Shown piece by piece: positions 46,301 through 57,796 of a DNA stretch of 64,000 bases (positions are counted from its first letter, which is position 1; every line of letters begins with the position of its first letter). The translations under genes were made by a program, and so were the position numbers. The DNA is from Glycine soja (taxonomy: Eukaryota > Streptophyta > Magnoliopsida > Fabales > Fabaceae). The notes below the pieces were generated by a model that saw nothing but the letters and a program-made list of their open reading frames with translations, was not told the origin of the DNA and made no database searches. The stretch lies in the NCBI RefSeq assembly GCF_004193775.1, contig NC_041019.1:18046259-18110258 (forward strand). The letters run 5' to 3'.

Positions 46301-48834
46301 CAAAATGTGATCATTTATCCTTAAACTAGACAGATTCATATTTTTAACGATATATGTATAATTGGTAAATTCAAGAGGTTACCTTCTAATTTTAAAAGGC
46401 AAGACAAAATAGAATTCAATGTTGGAAAACTATTTTCAAGTCATGACAAAAGACTATAAAGAAAAATTTACTGGGAAGTGTGGAAAACGAATTTTGGTAT
46501 AACTTTTACCTTGATAAAAAGATAGTTTTGTTAGATTCAATTTGGAAAAAGTACCACTCAATTTGGATTTGGGAAGAGAGAGAAAATTACAAATTTTTTA
46601 ACTAGGTCAAATTTGAAATCAACTGTGTCTTGTTGCCTTGTAGAATTTTTAGGAATTTTTGTAGATTTTTTCTACACAATTATCATACCATGTTAGAAAA
46701 TAGAGACAATGAACTTGAACTTTGTAAAAAATATTGTGTTAAAAATCTTTTGCTAATTCTAATTGGAGCATGTTTTTGTCTTGTTTTCTAATAGATTAGA
46801 GTTTCAAGGTTTATTCTTTGTTAATGAAATTAACTTGTTATTTTGTGCTAAGTGTATAAATTGTTTTGTATGGCTTATTATGAAATGTTTTTTTATTGTC
46901 TTAAGTTAATTGGAAGACCTAGAAAGTTTGAATTCCAGACAAATGTTAATTTATGTGTGTGATGTCATTAATTTAATAGTATTGGAGATCGGGAAGAATG
47001 TGAACCTTGGGCACTGAAAAATTCGTGTGTGCATGTAAATTTGTGTGATACAATTGACTTTTAACTGTAGTGTGAAATTATTGATTTGTCATGGTTGTTT
47101 TGTGATGCTATCATAGGGAGTCAAGTACAAGGACTTGTGACAACTAGAACTTTGTTCTAGTATTAATTGCAATTTTTAGTGGTAAATGATAACCAAACTT
47201 TAAACAGAGTATGAGAATACCTAGAGCATGAAGTAATGAATTTATGTATAATTTATCATAATTGAACCCTTTATTTGTGTGTGAATGTAGAATAAATTTA
47301 AGACCTTTGTTCAGAGGAACCAATGGTAAGTATAGGTATTTATAATATTTGAGAGTGTTAGGCAGTTATGAGATTTGAGAGGGTGAGATGTACATAAAAA
47401 CTTAACGAACTTGTTATGATGATTGATTGTGTGGTAGATTCACATGGACTCGAATGTGAGTGTTTGTGATTACTAGAACTTCGTTCTAGTAATATTAGCA
47501 TGATATTGAGATGTGTGCATGGAAACATGAGTGCATGACGACACATGGAAAGTACAAGATAGAGAGTCGCGTGGGGCATTTTTGGTTGTGAAGATCTTGA
47601 TGATCTTGAAATGAAGGTCAAATGACAATGCTCACCTAAAGTGGTGAAGAGGACTGGGATCCATAGAAAGATATAATTGTAGAGCTAAGAGTGGTGTCTC
47701 AACCTCATGTACCAGTTCGTCATTTTCTGGTACTAAAAGTAGCAGAACCCCACCATGAAAAATAAAGTATGATCGTGGTAAGAAAAGTTATTAAAGAGTT
47801 AGTCATCATAGATTGGATGACCCTACATAGTGGTATCTGTGGTATGCTCGTTGGCTTTTCTTGGGGATGTGGCATCGGGTTTATGGTCATGTTTTCCACA
47901 ATGTCAACTTGGCAGTGCCGACAAATGTGATGACATATTCGTGTTGGTGAGAGCCTGCCATTATACCGTGGGTAGGGTGTACTTCCAATAGTCATCCAAA
48001 CTCAGATGATGTAAGATCACTGAGTTCTGAAGGTTCCAGTGGCAGTTGGCCAATGTGAAATAAGTATAGAATTAGTAATGAAAATGATTAGTGTACGAGT
48101 GAGACCCAATAGGCAATCACATCATTGTGGTTAGTAGAATTGTGTATGACTTTTTAAGTCCTTGGTGTCGTTTGGCAAAGTTAGAAGATTAACACTTGTT
48201 TTATTTTTAGGATCAGGTAGTAGTACTTGTGGAGGTCATAAAGATATCGACTCCTTCACCTTCATCATCCTCATTATAATAATTATATTAAGTTAAGGAC
48301 TAGTTGACATGCAAGATTGGGATTAGAGATGATTGTTCTAAGTTTAAGAATTGTTATTTCTTTATGTATTTTGATATGAGTAGACCTAGGCTTCAAAACT
48401 TTTGGCATATGTAAATTTAGTCATCATACTTTATCGTAAATTGTATTTCTATTAAAATTTAGTTTTTACCTGTTACCCTATTTAAATAAACATTTATGTA
48501 TGATACTCTTTGCTTCATGTATATATGTATATTTTGTAAACCAGAGATGTCTCTTTGCTTCATTTATTATGTCTTACTCATTTTGTAATGTATATTTCTT
48601 AGCAAGACAAACACTAAGATTTTCTTTTCAAAAATAAGAATGAAACAATTTATCTTCTACGCATTATCAATTTTAGAAAGCAACTAATGAAAAATTTTAA
48701 AAATTTACTAAAATTCCAGTTCACGTCTTCTTAACTTTACATGATTTCAAAATTAAATGTATTAACACTCTTTATAAAATGAAGAAATAGAATAATTGAG
48801 GCATAAGTACAATCTTATAGACTAGGATGTTACA
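43332..48834. other. LTR-derived non-coding region, probably composite
   Basis: TGTAACAACCTGAAAATTTT at 43,332 looks like an LTR start and GGATGTTACA at 48,825-48,834 like an LTR end, but the flanking pentamers (TGTCT and CTATA) do not match. Inside are a TG-rich segment with GGGTTGGGTTGGGTC (44.8 kb) and a block containing GTTATTCTGGCCAGAGCTCC (45.1-45.3 kb) typical of a different LTR family. I read this as nested, old insertions. No gag/pol coding was recognised. Confidence 0.35.
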
Positions 48835-48975
48835 CTATAAGCCTACAACATTGCCCATGTCATTAAGGTTACTATAGATCCTAATAGTTTGTGAAATCTG
48901 TAAGAATAATTGTTGACAATTTATCATATATTTTCTCATAAGTTTTCTAAATTTGTTATTATTTTGTAGGAAATT

Positions 48976-51582
48976 TGTAACACCCTCTACCCCACAAATA
49001 TATGTACTAATAATAAAAGGAATTAGATATCAGAATTTATTAAAAGTTTTTAAAACAATTTAAATAAAAGCATTTCAAAAGGGTAAAAGGCTCACATTCA
49101 CTTCACTATTACCAAAGAAAACTTGTCAGAAACATTTTTGGATCAAAACATCATGTAATTAAACAAAACTCATGCCCCAATGTCACATCCTATCAGAGCA
49201 TTGTGTCTCAACATCCTTCAGCACAAGGTTCCTTAAAGCAATTCACCTAGTCATCTGCTCCCACGAAAACAAAGTTTGAGATCATCACATGATCCAAACA
49301 CAAATAACACACAGAGAGTGGGTTATCACATTCCTAACTAATAAAGAGAAACAAGACAATATGTAGATATAAATATCATATAAATGAAATACAACTTACT
49401 TAAACATAGCTCACGTCATTCCACCACTTTGTCATGTAACATCACATCATAACACAACACGTCTCATTCATTTTCACATCATTCACGTACTCAAGGATCA
49501 AAACACAATATCACTAAATCAATCAATATCGATCAATACACAAGCGTTATGCAATAAATACACTAAGACTCAATCCTATATACAATCTGGTACCATCTCA
49601 GTGAAAAACCTCGTTAGGCACCTAGGAGTGCATGACAAGACAAACCACACACTAGTAAGTCAGGTCACTCTCACAAGGTAAAATCATAGGGAGACCAGTT
49701 AGGGTCACATTGTTTTGCGAGAATGCTCCAATCATGTGGGATTAGCATAGGCTTAATGGAGCACTCAAACTGGGTGTATTTACCCCCAAGGCTTAGACTC
49801 CGAAGAGTCCACCAGGGCCTCTCCCTCCTGATTCAGGTCCAACCCAAAAAATATTTTAGCACACAGACTCTAACTATGAACTGTACAAAACACACGACTC
49901 CTCAATTGTTCTCAAAATAATTTTATCTCGTCGTGCTTGTGATTAAACTCATCGGGTCCCCATGGTGGTTCCCATCACAATACTCGTCGCCCATTAACTC
50001 GTCGCCCTTAAAGGTCTTATAGTCGTGTGATTATATGATTCATAGCTCACAATTCAGTGCACATAACATCTCAATGTACACATATATTACAAGTCAATAA
50101 TACTCAATTTATCACATGCATTTGGTCTCAATCACAATGGTATAATCCCAATTTAACATGTTATCACACCTCATGAATCATATACCACTTACCTATGAAC
50201 TATGCAATACACACAACCACTCAATTGTTTTCAAAATCATTTTATCTCGTCGCGTCTCAAAGTGATTCAACTCATCAGATTCCCACAGTGGATCACATCA
50301 CAATACTCATCGCGCAAAAACTCGTCGCCCTTAAAGGGTCTTACAATTGTGTGATTGCACAATTCATAGCTCACAACTCAATACATACAACATCTCAATA
50401 CACATGTATCTCACCATTCATCACAGATTCAATTTACCACTTACTCACAATTTGAATCACCATTTCATAATCTCAATATAACAATTTATACAAAATGTTT
50501 CTCACAACATGGGGAGTAAAACCCCTCAAAAAATTCCACACAATCATATTAAAATCAATGAATCAAAATCATATGTCAAAAACACGAAAAAATCAAATTA
50601 CCTCAAGTTCATCAACCAATTCGCATCCGAACATCAATTGGTCCATCAAACACAACAATATTATATTTATAATCGTAAAGGAAAATTATAATTCAATAAA
50701 CATTCCAAAATAAACCCCAATTTAATCCTCTAAGGATCTCTACACATGTTCATTCTAACCGCCAATTGCGATAAACTCATCCCTTACCTCTAAGCGAGCT
50801 CATGGGTGTAGTCAGATAGTTATAGAGATATCTCTAACGGTTCTGTTAGACTCCTCAAGTTTTTCCTCTGATTGTTCTGCTAGGATTTCCAAGTGTCACA
50901 AAGAAGGAGAAGAGATTGTAGCTTCCAATTCACTGTCAATGTGTGAGACTAACTTCTCTCTACAAGAACATTATTTCACAAATCTCAATAGTGAGTCTGT
51001 GTGAAAATGAGTTCCAAAGGTGGAGCTGCAATTTCACTATGATCCAACGGTTAGCAAGTCTGAGATCATAGTTTTACTGGGACAGGTTTGGGTATATGCT
51101 AGAAAAGAGAAAGCTCAGTGAGAGGGGCATTTCTTCCACCACGGAAATTAGGTTGTAAATCCCAACGATAGATGTGTGTGAAGATATATTCCTAACCTTG
51201 AGTTCCAATTTCATGATGATCCAACGGTTAACAAGTCCGAGATCATCATTTTACTGAGAAAGGTTTTAGTGTATGCGGGAAAAAGATAGGGTTTTGGGAG
51301 AGAAGAAGGGAAAACAAATTTGAGAGGAAGGGAAAGCGTAAAGATGTATCGTTAGTCTGAAAATTGATCTAATTTGTTTTATAAAAAAGAACTCTATTTT
51401 ATTTCCTATCAAATGAATAAATAAAATATCTTTTTTATTTTTTTTCAAACCATTATTTTAATTAATAAAGTTATTTCTCCTTATTTATTTAATTATAAAA
51501 ACCTCATCATTTTTCTAAAACTCTATTTATTTTTAAATAAAAATCTTTTTTTAATTTATTTTACGAAAAATGAGGTGTTACA
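48976..51582. mobile_element. Probable solo LTR, 2.6 kb, inverted ends TGTAACACC/GGTGTTACA
   Basis: It starts TGTAACACCCTCTACC and ends GAGGTGTTACA, so the terminal nine bases are inverted copies. The flanks are AAATT and AGATT, four of five matching. It contains an internal tandem pair (see 49,875-50,409) and two copies of GATCCAACGGTTA(G/A)CAAGTC (51,041 and 51,219). No coding region. Confidence 0.55.
49875..50409. repeat. Direct repeat of about 220 bp, period about 316 bp
   Basis: 49,875-50,092 and 50,191-50,409 share CTCAATTGTT(C/T)TCAAAAT, ATTTTATCTCGTCG, ACTCGTCGCCCTTAAAG and TTCATAGCTCACAA. It lies within the probable solo LTR. Confidence 0.8.
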
Positions 51583-52439
51583 AGATTTTGATGCAAAGAA
51601 AGTCGGATAGCAACGTAGAGTCTTAATTTAGAAGGACTCTATTTGTAAATTGTAATAACATAGTTTTTTTTTTAATTTTTGACTATTTTTATTTTTGCCT
51701 TTTGGCTAGATAAGCAGTAGGCAACAAGATGCCAATTAATTTGTATTATGAGGTTGACATTATTTTATATATTGTATTTGAATGGTTGAGTTCAGTGAAA
51801 ATAGTAATTTTAGGGTGAAGAATTTTTAAGTTTTATTAACCAAGTTAGAAAATTTTAGATTTTATGATTAATTAAAATATTGATATAACTAGGTATTTGG
51901 GCCTTTAGTATAATTAACATTTGAATTTGTTTTCATTTTTCATTTAAATTTTTGCAAAAAATATCAAGAACAAAGATGATGGCCCAAAAAATTACTGGAT
52001 CAGATAGAAAAAGAAAAAAAGAAGTCAAATATGTTAAAATTCGTATTAAAAAAAGTTAAAAAAAACCTGAAACATCTTACTGACTCGTTATCCTTCCAAC
52101 TTGAAACTTGCCTAAATCGGTCAAAGATAGACCATATATTTCAGAGTTGGGTTTTTCTTTCTGTAACCAACAACAATTCTTCTACACCCAACATAAATTT
52201 TAAAATTCCAACCTTACCCCTGTTTATTTCTTTTTCTTCTTTGGTTCGTTCTATTTTTTCTTCATACACCATTCTCTATTTTGGTGAGCTCCTCCTTTGT
52301 TGTTGTGATTAGTTTGGTAGAGGTGCATTGTCCCGGTGGTTCGTTCGCAGTTTGTGGTTGTCGTCGTGGGGGTGTTGCGGTGCAACGACGAAGGAGGTAA
52401 GTTATTTCTATCTGCAAGTTGAAGGATATGTGTCATAAT

Positions 52440-52650
52440 AAACATACAGATTGGCATTACGTATGAAAGTTACAAATTGGAAATCCGTATAAAACTTACA
52501 AATTGGCAATCCATAAGTTTCATACAGATTAGCAATCCTTATGAACCTAACGGATTGTCAATCCGTATGATTCTTATGGATTGCCAATCCATATGAAACT
52601 TACGGATTGCCAATGCATATGAATCATACAGATTGTTAGTCCGTATATCC
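52440..52650. repeat. Short tandem array, ACGGATTGCCAATCCGTATG units
   Basis: About seven imperfect units of 28-30 bp alternate forward and inverted ATTGCCAAT/ATTGTCAAT cores flanked by CGGATT/ATCCGT, so single units can fold. It lies about 350 bp upstream of the transposase-OTU pseudogene, after a possible element terminus near 52.17 kb (TTCTACACCCAACATAAATT). Confidence 0.75.
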
Positions 52651-54980
52651 TAAAAGAATTTTGAAAAATTAAATAAATTTTATTTTTTAATGTTTTTTTA
52701 TAAATTTAGTTAATTTTTTAATATATTTGTGTAAATTTTATTACATTAAGTAGTTTTTGTAAGTGTATAAAATATGAATTTCAATGTAATATATTAGTAT
52801 ATGCACTAAAAATAATAAAATTGTGTGATGGTATAAATTAAAAAACATATTTATTGATATCGACATACTTATCTAGTGTTGAAGATTTTAAAATAAATTT
52901 TAACATGGAAGGTTTTTAAAATCAATAAATTCATTTGTAAATAATTAGAATTATGTTTGGTGTTGTTAGTTTGTCATTGAATTTGTCTTTAATGTTATGT
53001 TAAGATGGATGAAGATTAGTGGATGTATGATAGCATAATGTATGAAGAAGTTAATATGAATAAAGACAATAGAGAGGAACCTGGTGTGTTTGAAAATATT
53101 GATTGTTCTAATGCCTTCAATACTTCTCAAGTATTGATATGATTTTGTATTTTGTTAAAGTAAGTGAATGAATGTTCGTTGAAGACTAAACATGTATTGT
53201 CCCTTTTGTAGGTGTTTGCTACCTGTGATGACGTTTTGCATTGGGTTCGCTCTATAGCGTGTGATATTGGTTTTATGGTGGTGATAATGAAGTTAGACAT
53301 AGATACTGGAAAGAGAAGAAGGACCTCATATGTTTTAATTGGTTGTGAAAGGAGTGAAAAATATAAGACATACAAGAAAGATTTAGTACGAATAATAACT
53401 AGCAATAGAAAATGTAGGTGTCCCTTTAAGCTACAAGCAAAACCAATGTTGGAAGGTGAAGGGTGATGATGAAGTTAATATGTGGGAGTCATAATCATGC
53501 ATTGGCTAAGTCATTCATTTGACATCCATATGCTAGTCGACTGACTGAGGATGAGAAAATTATTATTGGTGATATGACAAAGTCAATGGTCAAACCAAAG
53601 AATATTCTTCTTACTTTGAAGGAGCACAATGCCAACAGTTGTACAACAATTAAGCAAGTATACAATGCAAGATATGCTTATTGTTCTTCTATAAGAAGCT
53701 ATAATAGTTAAAGGCAACAACTAATGAAGCTTCTTGAACGTGATCAATATATTCATTGGCATGGACTGAAAGATGAAGATGTTGTACTGATATATTTTGG
53801 AGTCATCCAAATGCAGTGAAATTAACCAATGCCTATAATTTGGTATATCTCATAGATAGTACCTACAAAACAAACAGATACAAGTTGTCTTCACTTGACA
53901 TTGTTGGTATGACACCAACTGGGATGACATTTTAAGCTGCATTTGCCTATTTGGAGGGAGAACATGTAAACAATGTTGTTTGGGCTCTAGAACGGTTTCG
54001 AGGTATTTTTCTGAGACGTGATGCAATTCCTTTAGTTATTGTTATTGACAGAGATTCAAAATTGATGAATGCAATGAAAAATGTTTTCCATGAGGCAACT
54101 AACTTGTTGTGTCGATTTTACATTGATAAGAATGTGAAGGCAAAATGTAAAATCCTTGTGGGTCAAAAAAATGCATGGGATTATGTCATGGAAGCATGGA
54201 GGAGTCTGATGGATTGTCTTTCTGAACAAGAGTTTGATGACTGCCTTATGAAGTTTGAAATTACTTGCTTAACATGGCCAATGTTTGTTGACTATGTCAA
54301 ACAAACATGGTTGATTCCTCATATGCAAAGATTTGTTAAAGTCTGGATGAATAAGGTGATGCATCTAGGAAACACAACAACTAACAGGTATAAAAATTGT
54401 AAATGTATATTGGTTTTAATAACAACACATCAATGAATAGAAATAAATGTTTGTGTTTTTCAAATGCAGGGTTCAGTCTGCACATTGGGCTTTAAAGAGA
54501 CTACTGCAAATTAGTCTTGAAGACCTATGTAGTGTTTGGGAAGCCATGAACAATATAATCACTCTGCAACATACTGAAATTAAGTCATCTTTTGAGACAA
54601 GTACACATGTGGTTGGACATATTTTTAAATTTACCTTATACAAGAGACTAATTGGCATGGTATCAAGGTAAGCTTTAAACCAAATTGTTGCTGAATTTGA
54701 GCGTGTAAATTATGCTGGCATTGACAGTTGTCTTTGTGGATGTATAATGAGAACTAGTCATGGTCTTCCATGTGCACGTGAGCTAGCTAGATATGTTCTT
54801 GGTAGCATACCACTTGACACAATCCATATGTTTTCGCGGAGGCTAAGTTTTTCAGACCAAGGTTTATCTGAGTTCGAAGTCAGCATAATCGAAGAGATGG
54901 AAGCCATATCCAAGCGGTTTAAAGAGCTTGATGTATGTGGCAAAGTGACTCTAAAGAGTAAACTTTGGAAAATTTCCTAC

Positions 54981-56204
54981 TGTCAGACCCTAATTTTGTC
55001 CAAGGAATATTGTTCGATATGATATGTTGATTCTTGCTAGTCGAATTACGATATTTGGTGCCAGTTACAGTGGGAAGCAAGGAATCACTCAGTGTTTTGA
55101 TCAAGAAAACAAAAAGATACCAAGGAAACGGAAAAAAAGGGTCGTTTTTGGATTTTTCCAGACCCTAGCTCGCCCAGGCTAGCATCTGGCTCGCCTGGGC
55201 CATGGAATAGCTTCATGCCTAAGCAACCAGCTCCCCTGGGCGAGCTCATTCCATCAGAGCTAAGCATCAGCTCGCCTGGGTGAGCTTCCCCTACCCCAAA
55301 ATGGATTTTTCCTATAAATAGCCATGCTGGGGGAGGGGTTTAAGGGTTCAAAAGTTGGGGAAAAAGAAATAGAAAGAGAAAACAAAGAGGAAGAAGGAAG
55401 AAAAGAGAGGTTGAGATGCTACCGAATCGCTACCGTGATCATTCCCTACATCGTTCTCTTGTTCTGTGTCCCTCATGCAATAGTTGTTAGTTTTTTTTTC
55501 CAATAGTTGAATGTAATCTATGTACCCTTAGGGGTCCCCTCTGTTATTATATTCATCTTCTCCATTTATCATCAGTGATCTTGTTTTTATTTGTAAAGTT
55601 TAATCCTAACCGATCACTAGTGCTGTAAAATTGTCTTTAAAAGAGATTGAAAGTTAATAAACAAAACCAACTCATAACTAAACTTCATTTCATCAAATAT
55701 CGCTTGAGATCGTTTCAAGGTCCAACGCCTTAACGATTCTCTCTGCTTTTCAAAATTTAGAACATCGTTTCAAGGTCCAACGCCTTAAACGACTCCTTGT
55801 TCGCAATTAAAATAAATCTTTTTAAAACATAAAATCAATTTAACACACAAACATTCAGACTCAAAGAACTATGTAGGTCTGAATTCCTCATCGCACTTGA
55901 GGATACGTAAGAGCGAGGGCAGCCCCCTTATCGACCCCAAAAAAATAAATGATATTGAAGTCACGTTGTACACACTCGATTAATGATTGTCGTCCCTTGT
56001 AACGGACGCGTGGGGTGCTAATACCTTCCCCATGCGTAAACAACTCTCAAACCCTTATTTTTGAAATTCACATATCTCTTTTGGTTTTTCTAACGTTTGC
56101 CCTTAAATAAACATTGGTGGTGACTCCACTTGTTTTCTCCCTAGGAGACGAATGTGCTTTCTTTTATATGTTTTTGTCATCCCGTCATGAGGTAGGTTGC
56201 GACA
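54981..56204 (+). mobile_element. Solo LTR inserted in the MULE transposase-OTU gene
   Basis: 1,224 bp from TGTCAGACCCTAATTTTG to GTAGGTTGCGACA, flanked by CCTAC on both sides (54,976-54,980 and 56,205-56,209). The reading frame of the linker resumes on the far side. It is related to the solo LTRs at 18,298 and 24,141 but in opposite orientation: shared features are the TGTCA(G/T)ACCCTAATTT start, GGGAAGGTATTAGCACC as its complement, and repeated AGCTCGCC(C/T)(A/G)GGCGAGC-type motifs. Confidence 0.92.
55311..55320 (+). promoter_or_regulatory. Putative LTR TATA box
   Basis: CCTATAAATA lies just after the run of AGCTCGCC-type motifs and corresponds in position to CCTATAAATAG in the related LTRs. 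Activity is not shown. Confidence 0.5.
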
Positions 56205-57409
56205 CCTACCCTGATCTAAATTCTATGTGTGCTCCTCCTAAAAAGGTCAAAACAAATGGTGCTCAAAAGAAATGGATGACCAAATAACAAAGATCAAGGA
56301 AGCGTTATCCGTCTTACTAGGAGTATGTGGATGCATTACACTCTGTCCAAAGTAGCAATTCTTTAGTGAAACGTTGTGCATCATCATCTGAACAACCAAA
56401 ACCTAATAGGAAGATGCCAATGTTGGATCAATTTCATCCATGCATTCATGATTTCATTGAAAACATTGTCGATGTCAAAGTTGATGGTAATTTTGGATAT
56501 CATGCAATTGTTGGCTTATTAGGTATGGGTGAAGATTCATGGTCTTTAGTTCATAACCATTTGTTGAAAGAACTTGGACAATTGTCTGATGAGTATATAC
56601 ATCTGCTTGGTGGCATGGACAGATGTGAGGAGTTAAAGCGGTCACTACTTGTTGATGAAATATCCAAGGTATATAAGTTTTTTGTTACGTATTCATGGAT
56701 AAATTTCCTTTATATAATACTGATTAAAATTGTTTTGTGTAGGTTACCATGGATAAGTGGATGAATATTACCGATATGGATTATGTGATTGCATCAAGGT
56801 ATAATGTCATCCTTAGTTTTCTTTCTCTCCAACAAAGCATGACATTTTTTTCTCTTAGAAGTCAACCACCGAGAAATAGTTTTGTACATCACATTATATG
56901 TATTGATCATGTGTATGGCAATCATTTTGTTTATGTATAACAATGACCATCCTGTTTGTTCATTTTTTAATTACAACATGTGTTATGAATATTTGAATGT
57001 GTATATGTCTATGTAATAGGTATTTCTAAGAGATGGTTATCCCTTGCCGCCAACAGCTTTTTTATGGTCAACATATTGTCATCATCAAGCAAAACAGTGA
57101 GCTACTCCTTATATTAGTAGAATGATCTAGTGTACCAATTTCATGAGGTTGACCACATAATATGTTGATTTAGGAGAAGATTGGACTTTTTGTTATTGTT
57201 TGGACAATGTTTGTAACTTACATAGTTGTGATAACATGGATAATGCATGTAATGTTGTAATTAACATGTCTTTGAGTGGACGTTTATATAATTATTTTTT
57301 GTTACATATTCATGAGTTGTTGAAATATTCAGATTACAAAAAAGCATGTTTACCAAAGATAAAAGGAAGAATAAGTGCTCTAAGTTCACAAGCAAAAACT
57401 ACTTCAAGA

Positions 57410-57620
57410 TGTTTAGGGTTTAAGGATGATATATTTTAGGTTTTAGGGTTTACGGTTTATGGATGAAATATTTTAGGGTTTAGTGTTTAAGGATGATTTA
57501 CTTTAGGGTTTAGGGTTTACTTATTATAATGTTAAGGGTTTACGGGGTTTAGTGTACAAGGTTTACTTATTTTAGATTTTCGGGTTTACGTGGTTTAGTA
57601 TTTAGGGTTAATCTATTTAG
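57410..57620. repeat. Degenerate telomere-like TTTAGGG tract
   Basis: TTTAGGGTTTA, TTTACGGTTTA and TTTAGTGTTTA variants recur irregularly, including GGGTTTAGGGTTTAC. It lies between the transposase-OTU pseudogene and the PMD pseudogene. Too degenerate to be a recent telomere insertion. Confidence 0.65.
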
Positions 57621-57796
57621 CCAAACAACATAATAGCGAAATACCATATAAACACAAATGAAAACCATAGTGATAATATACATAGTCAGTCAAATAATAA
57701 AATTGTTAAATACTACTTAGTCATATTGCATACAAATATGCTATAGTACTTAGTCAATTGCAACCGTCTTCATCGTCATCCACCATCATCTCTGTT

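Larger units (their letters stand above)
53005..57130 (+). pseudogene. MULE transposase fused to OTU protease domain, split by a solo LTR
   Basis: The ATG at 53,005 is followed by an early stop. Exon 2 (from 53,212) gives a FAR1/WRKY-GCM1-like region (VFATCDDVLHWVRSIACDIG; CRCPFKLQAKP; CGSHNHALA). Then come HANSC-like LTLKEHNANSCTTIKQVYNA, the transposase core (LVYLIDSTYKTNRYKLSSLD; AAFAYLEGEHVNNVVWALER; VIVIDRDSKLMNAM; FYIDKNVKAKCK) and the second core exon from 54,471 (SAHWALKRLLQISLEDL). The SWIM-like region CLCGCIMRTSHGLPCAREL follows. After the LTR (54,981-56,204) come the linker and the OTU-like domain, VDVKVDGNFGYHAIVGLLGM, in which the catalytic Cys codon is TTT (Phe, 56,492-56,494), then HVYGNHFVYV and a last exon ending PYISRMI at 57,130. 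Core acidic residues remain, but several stops and frame changes plus the LTR make it non-functional. Confidence 0.85.

Noticed and set aside
43332..48834. Single 5.5-kb LTR element from TGTAACAACC to GGATGTTACA
   Set aside because: Flanking pentamers do not match and the interior mixes unrelated LTR-like blocks; kept only as a composite region.
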